64,000 nt of DNA, from the NCBI RefSeq assembly GCF_009650765.1, contig NZ_CP045740.1, positions 7,230,001 through 7,294,000 on the forward strand, in the 5' to 3' direction. The position numbers and the translations under genes are program-made. Shown here piece by piece: positions 59,729 through 64,000 of the stretch. The notes beneath the pieces are model-generated. The model saw nothing but the letters and a program-made list of their open reading frames with translations. It did not search any database and had not been told where the DNA came from. The DNA is from Streptomyces sp. SUK 48 (GTDB lineage: Bacteria > Actinomycetota > Actinomycetes > Streptomycetales > Streptomycetaceae). Each line of letters starts with the position of its first letter. Within the stretch, counting starts at the first letter, position 1.

Positions 59729-60976
59729 ATGAAAGCCTTCTCGCCGCGGCCGGGCGCTCCGGCCCCCCTGGTGATCGAATCCTCTGTCGTGGAGGGCCTG
59801 CCCGCCGAGGGTGCGCTGCTGCTGCGCATGTCCGACACCCTGGACGCGCACGGCGCGCACGCCTGGTCGCAGGAGCTGCGCGGCCATCTGGAACAGGCGG
59901 ACCGCGCCGGGTTGCGGCCCGTCCTGGACATGGCCCACGTACAGCTCGGCGGAGCCGCCGTGCTGCGCACCCTCAGCGAGGCCACGCGGGCCCGCGCCGG
60001 ACGCCCCGATCTGATCATCGTGCGGGCCCGGCCGGGCGTCCGCGAGGCCGTGCACCTGGCCCGCCTGGAGGGCGTACGGCTCTACGCCACCCTGGACGAG
60101 GCCGTGCGCGAACTGGCCCGCGCCGCCGCCAAGGCTGAGGAGTTGCCCGCCTGGCGCTCACCGATGGCCGATCCGCTGCGGCCGTCGTACGAGGACCTGC
60201 ACCAGGAGGTCCGCGCGCTGCGCGCCCGGGTCCGCACCGCCCCGGTGATCGGCATGGCCCAGGGCATGCTCATGGCCCGCTACGCGCTGCCCGAGACCGG
60301 CGGCGCCTTCCGCGTCCTGCGGGAGACCTCCCAGCGGTTCAACGTGCCGCTGCGGGTCCTCGCCTCCGCCGTCGTGGTGGCCCGCCCGCCCGACGGCGCG
60401 ACCTGGTTCCCGGGCCGCCGCCCGCTGCCCGTGCCACCGCTGCGCATCCTCGCCCGCACCCCCCGCGACCCCCGCTACCGGGGCCAGATGATCGACGCCG
60501 CGCTCCGCGAGGCGCTCGCCATCGGCCGCGCCCCGGCCGGTCACGTGCTGTGCGTCGACCCCGCCGTGAACGCGCTCGCGCTGGAAACCCGGCACGGCGG
60601 CGGGGACGCCTACCTCGACCACCTGGGACGCGGCCGGGACGACGGTACGGCCGAGGCGGTCGCCCGCACCCGCGGGCGGCGGGTGAGCATGCCCGACGTG
60701 GCCACGGACGCGCTGCTCTCCGAGGACAGCCGGCGTGCCCTGCTCACGGCCGGCGCGCGGGCCCTTCAGTGCGTCCCGGTCCTGTCTCTCACCGGGTGCT
60801 GCGCCGCAATGATCACCGTGCACTGGCTCGATGCCGGACACCGGCCGACCTCCGCCCAGGCCGAGGCCCTCGGTCTGCTCGCCGCCGAGATGGCCGCCTG
60901 GCTGGCCTGGTACCACCGCACGGTCCTCCTCGACGCCCTCGAACACCTGCATCGCCGGCTGGCCCGCAGGCCGTGA
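59729..60976 (+). CDS. STAS-ANTAR-GAF regulatory protein
   Basis: A 415-residue cytoplasmic regulator. An N-terminal STAS domain (about 20-115; VLDMAHVQLGGAAVLRTLSEA resembles the anti-sigma antagonist core, though the serine position is unclear) is followed by an ANTAR domain (about 140-210; VIGMAQGMLMARYALPETGG and FRVLRETSQRFNVPLRVLAS, matching the three-helix RNA-binding pattern). A GAF-like domain follows (about 240-405). ANTAR domains bind paired hairpins in nascent RNA to stop termination; STAS domains partner anti-sigma factors. ATG at 59729 was chosen although its ribosome site is weak; upstream codons are low-complexity. Confidence 0.8.
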   Translation: MKAFSPRPGAPAPLVIESSVVEGLPAEGALLLRMSDTLDAHGAHAWSQELRGHLEQADRAGLRPVLDMAHVQLGGAAVLRTLSEATRARAGRPDLIIVRARPGVREAVHLARLEGVRLYATLDEAVRELARAAAKAEELPAWRSPMADPLRPSYEDLHQEVRALRARVRTAPVIGMAQGMLMARYALPETGGAFRVLRETSQRFNVPLRVLASAVVVARPPDGATWFPGRRPLPVPPLRILARTPRDPRYRGQMIDAALREALAIGRAPAGHVLCVDPAVNALALETRHGGGDAYLDHLGRGRDDGTAEAVARTRGRRVSMPDVATDALLSEDSRRALLTAGARALQCVPVLSLTGCCAAMITVHWLDAGHRPTSAQAEALGLLAAEMAAWLAWYHRTVLLDALEHLHRRLARRP

Positions 60977-60996
60977 GCGGGAGGCGCCGGGCGCAC

Positions 60997-61032
60997 GGAG
61001 AAGGGCCCCGGCATCTGCCGGGGCCCTTCTCC
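60997..61032. terminator. Bidirectional hairpin between convergent genes
   Basis: GGAGAAGGGCCCCGGCA at 60997-61013 pairs perfectly with 61016-61032, a 17-bp stem with a very tight loop. It lies between the convergent regulator and DUF6479 genes and can serve both. Confidence 0.85.
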
Positions 61033-61049
61033 GCAGGGTCGCCGATCGG

Positions 61050-61415
61050 TCAGTGAGCGCCGAGCCCTCCGCCTCCGAAGGACCCGCTGGACCCGCTGCT
61101 CCAGCGCGGACGCTGCTGGTCCTCGCTGGTCTTGGAGTCCATGTTGCTCAGCTCGTAGGGGGTGAGCGGACGGCCGCCCTTGGGTGTCCTGGGGACCTCC
61201 TGGTAGTCCCGGTTCTCCCGGACCTCGTGCATCGCGCCCTCCGGTGGCAGCTTGGGCTGCTCCTCGGGACGTGGACGAGCGGGCTCCTGGGACTTGACGC
61301 GGGAGGTCAGCCAGAAGCCGCCGGCGAGCATGGCCAGCAGCCCGACGGCCACGACGAAGAGCACGAGGCTCATCAGGCCGCTCGGCGCGGCCAGCTGCAT
61401 CGATGCGGTGTTCAT
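61050..61415 (-). CDS. DUF6479-family small membrane protein
   Basis: A 121-aa protein common in streptomycetes. One transmembrane helix lies at about residues 14-36 (MSLVLFVVAVGLLAMLAGGFWL), followed by a hydrophilic tail with EVRENRDYQEVPRTPKGGRP, then LTPYELSNM, the conserved part of the family, and a Gly/Ser-rich end. Function unknown. Start ATG at 61415; the promoter lies in 61416-61526, which has an AT-rich patch at 61430-61470. Confidence 0.8.
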   Translation of the reverse strand: MNTASMQLAAPSGLMSLVLFVVAVGLLAMLAGGFWLTSRVKSQEPARPRPEEQPKLPPEGAMHEVRENRDYQEVPRTPKGGRPLTPYELSNMDSKTSEDQQRPRWSSGSSGSFGGGGLGAH

Positions 61416-61526
61416 AGGACAGGGATACCCCTCCTATAACCGTATGAATCGAACAAATGAAATAAATGGGACCTCACGGGCGGGGGGGGCGGTGTTTGTC
61501 CTGGACCCTCGGGGCAACCCGCCCCT

Positions 61527-61901
61527 GTGACCCAGCAGGCTTCCCCGCAACAGCTCTACCGGTTCCTGGAGGACCGCTTCAGCTGTGCCCAGGCGTGCAC
61601 GGAGTGTGCCCGCGCCTGCTCGGTCCGGGTCAGCCTGGTCGATCCGGGCGGCCCCGAGGGCCAGGAGCGGGTGCGCCGGCTCGGGATCATGTGCGCCGAG
61701 GTGTGCGACGCCACCTGCCGGATGCTCTGCGAGGAGACCCGCCAGGACGAGGAGGGGCTGCGGGGCCGGGTGGACTGGTGCCGCCGGATCTGCCTCGAAG
61801 GCGCCCGCGCTTTCGAGATGCACCCGGGTGCGGAATCGGCCGCGGCGGCCTGCCGGGCCTGTGCCGACGCCTGCGTCGACTTCCTGGACATCCTGGCCTG
61901 A
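61527..61901 (+). CDS. Cysteine-rich four-helix copper-binding protein (Csp/DUF326-like)
   Basis: A 124-residue cytosolic protein with thirteen cysteines spaced along helices: CAQACTECARAC, CAEVCDATCRMLC, CRRIC, CRACADAC. This is the pattern of the copper storage protein family, in which cysteines line the inside of a four-helix bundle and hold Cu(I). It has no signal peptide, so it matches the cytosolic (Csp3-like) form. GTG at 61527; a histidine-rich mouth is not evident. It is 72 nt before the acyl-CoA dehydrogenase, which probably has its own promoter. Confidence 0.83.
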   Translation: MTQQASPQQLYRFLEDRFSCAQACTECARACSVRVSLVDPGGPEGQERVRRLGIMCAEVCDATCRMLCEETRQDEEGLRGRVDWCRRICLEGARAFEMHPGAESAAAACRACADACVDFLDILA

Positions 61902-61915
61902 CGCTTCCCAATTTC

Positions 61916-61929
61916 TGGAACACGTTCTA
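61916..61929. promoter_or_regulatory. KstR-type operator
   Basis: TGGAACACGTTCTA matches the published KstR consensus TnnAACnnGTTnnA at every fixed position. It ends 44 bases before the GTG of the acyl-CoA dehydrogenase. KstR is the TetR-family repressor of cholesterol and related lipid degradation in actinobacteria. Confidence 0.65.
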
Positions 61930-61973
61930 CGGTGTGCGCCGTCAGGACCGACCGTGGGGAGCCTGGAGGCGCC

Positions 61974-63152
61974 GTGCACCTCGACCACACGCCCGAGCAG
62001 CAGCGGCTGCGCGCCGAACTGCGCGCCTACTTCGCCCGCCTGGTCCCGGACAACGCCTACGCCCGCTACGCCGACCCGGCGGCCCGCAAACGCTTCTACC
62101 GCGACACCATCAGAACGCTCGGCGCCGACGGCTGGCTCGGCGTCGGCTGGCCCGCGGAGTACGGCGGCCGGGGCATGTCGGCGATGGAGCAGTTCATCTT
62201 CTTCGACGAGGCGGCCCAGGCCGGCGTCCCGCTGCCGCTGATGGCGCTGAACACGGTCGGGCCGACCCTCATGAAGTTCGGCACCGAGGAGCAGAAGGCG
62301 TACTTCCTCCCGCGCGTCCTCTCCGGCGAGATCGACTTCGCGATCGGCTACAGCGAGCCCGAGGCGGGCACCGATCTCGCCGCGCTGCGGACCAGGGCCG
62401 TACGCGAGGGGGACACGTACATCGTGAACGGGCAGAAGATCTGGACGACGAACGGCGACACCGCGGACTGGGTGTGGCTCGCCGTGCGCACCGACCCGGA
62501 GGCTCCGCCGCACCAGGGCATCACCATGCTGCTGGTGCCGACCTCCGACCCCGGCTACTCCTGCACCGTCATCAACACGCTGGCCTCCCACGACACCACC
62601 GCCAGCTACTACGAGAACATCCGGGTCCCCGTCTCCCGCCGCGTCGGCGCCGAGAACCAGGGCTGGCGGCTGATCACCAATCAGCTCAACCACGAGCGGG
62701 TCACCCTCGCGGCGCACGGCACGATGGCCGTCCGCGCGCTGCACGACGTCCAGCACTGGGCCGCCCGCACCGAACTCGCCGACGGGCGCCGGGTGCTCGA
62801 CCTCGGCTGGGTGCGCCGGCTGCTCGCCCGCACCCACACCCGGCTGGAGGCCCTGAAACTCCTCAACTGGCAGATGGTCACCGCCGTCGAGGACGGCACC
62901 CTCACCCCGCAGGACGCCTCCGCCGTCAAGGTCTACGGCTCCGAGGCGCGCCGCGACGCCTACGCCGCCCTCATGGAGATCACCGCCGCCGCGGGCCCCC
63001 TCAAGGAGGGCTCGGCGGGCGCCGTCCTGCACGGCGAACTCGAACGCGGCTACCGCTCGGCCGTCATCTTCACCTTCGGCGGCGGCAACAACGAGATCCA
63101 GCGCGAGATCATCTCCTGGATCGGACTGGGCATGCCGAGGGTGCGGCGCTAG
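61974..63152 (+). CDS. Acyl-CoA dehydrogenase
   Basis: A 392-aa FAD enzyme that introduces the alpha-beta double bond into acyl-CoA. GTG at 61974 has GGAGG 4 nt upstream. The N-terminal helical domain (1-120, GWPAEYGGRGMSAMEQFIF), the middle beta domain (YSEPEAGTDLAALRTRA, the FAD-contact signature; NGQKIWTTNG) and the C-terminal helical domain (FTFGGGNNEIQREIIS) are complete. The sequence resembles the FadE enzymes of steroid or branched-lipid degradation more than short-chain types, which fits the KstR-type site upstream. A partner alpha/beta subunit is not present nearby. Confidence 0.9.
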   Translation: MHLDHTPEQQRLRAELRAYFARLVPDNAYARYADPAARKRFYRDTIRTLGADGWLGVGWPAEYGGRGMSAMEQFIFFDEAAQAGVPLPLMALNTVGPTLMKFGTEEQKAYFLPRVLSGEIDFAIGYSEPEAGTDLAALRTRAVREGDTYIVNGQKIWTTNGDTADWVWLAVRTDPEAPPHQGITMLLVPTSDPGYSCTVINTLASHDTTASYYENIRVPVSRRVGAENQGWRLITNQLNHERVTLAAHGTMAVRALHDVQHWAARTELADGRRVLDLGWVRRLLARTHTRLEALKLLNWQMVTAVEDGTLTPQDASAVKVYGSEARRDAYAALMEITAAAGPLKEGSAGAVLHGELERGYRSAVIFTFGGGNNEIQREIISWIGLGMPRVRR

Positions 63153-63177
63153 CCTCTTCCGCCCGGATCGGCCCGGC

Positions 63178-63753
63178 TCAGCGCCGCGCCCACCGCTCCC
63201 CGGTGATCTCGTACCGCACGCCCCCGTGCTCGGCGCCCTCGACCCCGCGCATGTCGGGGGGAGTGGGGATGTGGTCCGTGAGGGTCATGCCGAGTTTCTC
63301 CATGACGTTGCGCGAGCCGCGGTTCACGGTCATCGTCTCGGCCCAGACCGTCCGCAGGCCGAGTTCGGTGAAGCCCTTGCGCAGCAGGGCCCGCGAGACC
63401 TCGGTCGCGTACCCCCTGCCCCAGGACGCCCGGCGCAGCCGGTAGCCGAGTTCGGCCTCCTCCCGCGGGCCGTCCGGTTCGGGCCGCAGGCAGAACCAGC
63501 CGACGAACGCCCCGCCGTCCCTCTCGTACGCGGCGAACAGTCCGAGATCGCCGTCCCACCTCTCGTAACCGGCGATGACGGACGGCAGTTGGCGTTCGCG
63601 GACGATCTCCGGCGCCGTCGCCTCGCCCCCGCTCAGATAGCGCATCACGGCCGGGTCGCTGTCCAGCTCGATCAGCAGGTCGGCGTCATCGGCCGTGAAA
63701 CGGCGCAGGGCCAGGCGCTCGGTCTCCAGGTATATGTCCACGGAACAGAGCAT
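63178..63753 (-). CDS. GNAT-family N-acetyltransferase (RimJ/RimL-like)
   Basis: A 191-residue protein of the Acetyltransf_3 type. It opens with the typical YLETERLALRRFTADDADLL, has ELGYRLRRASWGRGYATEVSRAL as the acetyl-CoA-binding motif A, and TMTVNRGSRNVMEKLGM as motif B. Such proteins acetylate ribosomal protein N-termini or small molecules; the target here is unknown. ATG at 63753 was chosen; a GTG 12 nt further in is possible, and no clear ribosome site distinguishes them. Convergent with the acyl-CoA dehydrogenase gene. Confidence 0.85.
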   Translation of the reverse strand: MLCSVDIYLETERLALRRFTADDADLLIELDSDPAVMRYLSGGEATAPEIVRERQLPSVIAGYERWDGDLGLFAAYERDGGAFVGWFCLRPEPDGPREEAELGYRLRRASWGRGYATEVSRALLRKGFTELGLRTVWAETMTVNRGSRNVMEKLGMTLTDHIPTPPDMRGVEGAEHGGVRYEITGERWARR

Positions 63754-64000
63754 GCCCGAGGCGGCCGGGGCCGCCCAACGGCTTTTCCGCCCCGAACAGG
63801 GCGGTACGCGCACCTGCCGCCCGCCCGCCCGCCCATGCCCGGGTCGAGGGCGCCGTCCTCGGCGTCACCGGCTCCGACGCCGTCGCCCGGTCCGCATTTC
63901 GTGGCGCGTCTGTGCGCTGTCCGGGTCAGTCCGCCGCGAGGTGTGCGCGTGATGCGCGCCGCGCGCTCCTACGCTTCGCCACGGTCCACCGTCCCAAGCG
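63754..64000. other. End of window, no gene seen
   Basis: About 247 bases with no supported coding region. The left end should carry the promoter of the GNAT gene. No hairpin or palindrome stands out. Confidence 0.4.

Overview
The window is high-GC (roughly 70 % or more) actinobacterial chromosome, most probably Streptomyces or a close relative. Evidence: many GTG/TTG starts with GGAGG-type ribosome sites, a PTS-dependent dihydroxyacetone kinase set, DUF3040 and DUF6479 small proteins, a SpoIIE-type PAS/GAF phosphatase, a GH75 chitosanase, and a secreted-protein gene whose seventh codon is the rare leucine codon TTA (a bldA-type control point). No rRNA, tRNA, CRISPR array or insertion sequence was seen.

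Left part (1-22579), ordinary chromosome: a truncated D,D-carboxypeptidase, a short Rho paralogue, a SnoaL-like protein, methyltransferases, a beta-lactamase-fold serine hydrolase beside a frameshifted acetylxylan-esterase-type gene, a two-gene molybdenum/flavin oxidoreductase operon, GNAT and MarR genes, a sensor phosphatase, secreted proteins, a 2,4-dienoyl-CoA reductase with its PadR-type regulator, an FnIII lipoprotein, a chitosanase and dhaKLM.

Centre (22785-58635), one continuous minus-strand type VII (ESX) secretion locus of about 36 kb. In transcription order: eccC, a possible 49-codon ORF coupled at both ends, eccD, eccB, a 1127-residue proline-rich protein with an ADP-ribosyltransferase-like C-terminus, an EccA-type AAA+ protein fused to a beta-helix, a hairpin, two WXG100 proteins, a helical probable substrate, a hairpin, a 1028-residue WXG100/PPE-like repeat protein, a YbaB-like protein, a third WXG100-like protein and, translationally coupled to it, a 5473-residue giant. 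The giant has a WXG100-like head, a hydrophobic glycine-zipper region, helical repeats, two copies of an HExxHxxGxxD metalloprotease-like domain, two tandem copies of a domain resembling the edema-factor/ExoY nucleotidyl cyclases, repeated beta-rich modules, an OTU-like cysteine protease and two OmpA-like segments. Neither a mycosin (mycP) nor eccE was found in the window. No obvious immunity gene follows the giant. The simplest reading is a secretion machine plus its own secreted or surface-exposed multidomain effector; the enzymatic activities are inferred from motifs only.

Right part (58636-64000): a DUF3040 membrane protein, a STAS-ANTAR-GAF regulator, a DUF6479 protein, a cysteine-rich copper-binding four-helix protein, an acyl-CoA dehydrogenase preceded by a perfect KstR-type operator, and a GNAT acetyltransferase.
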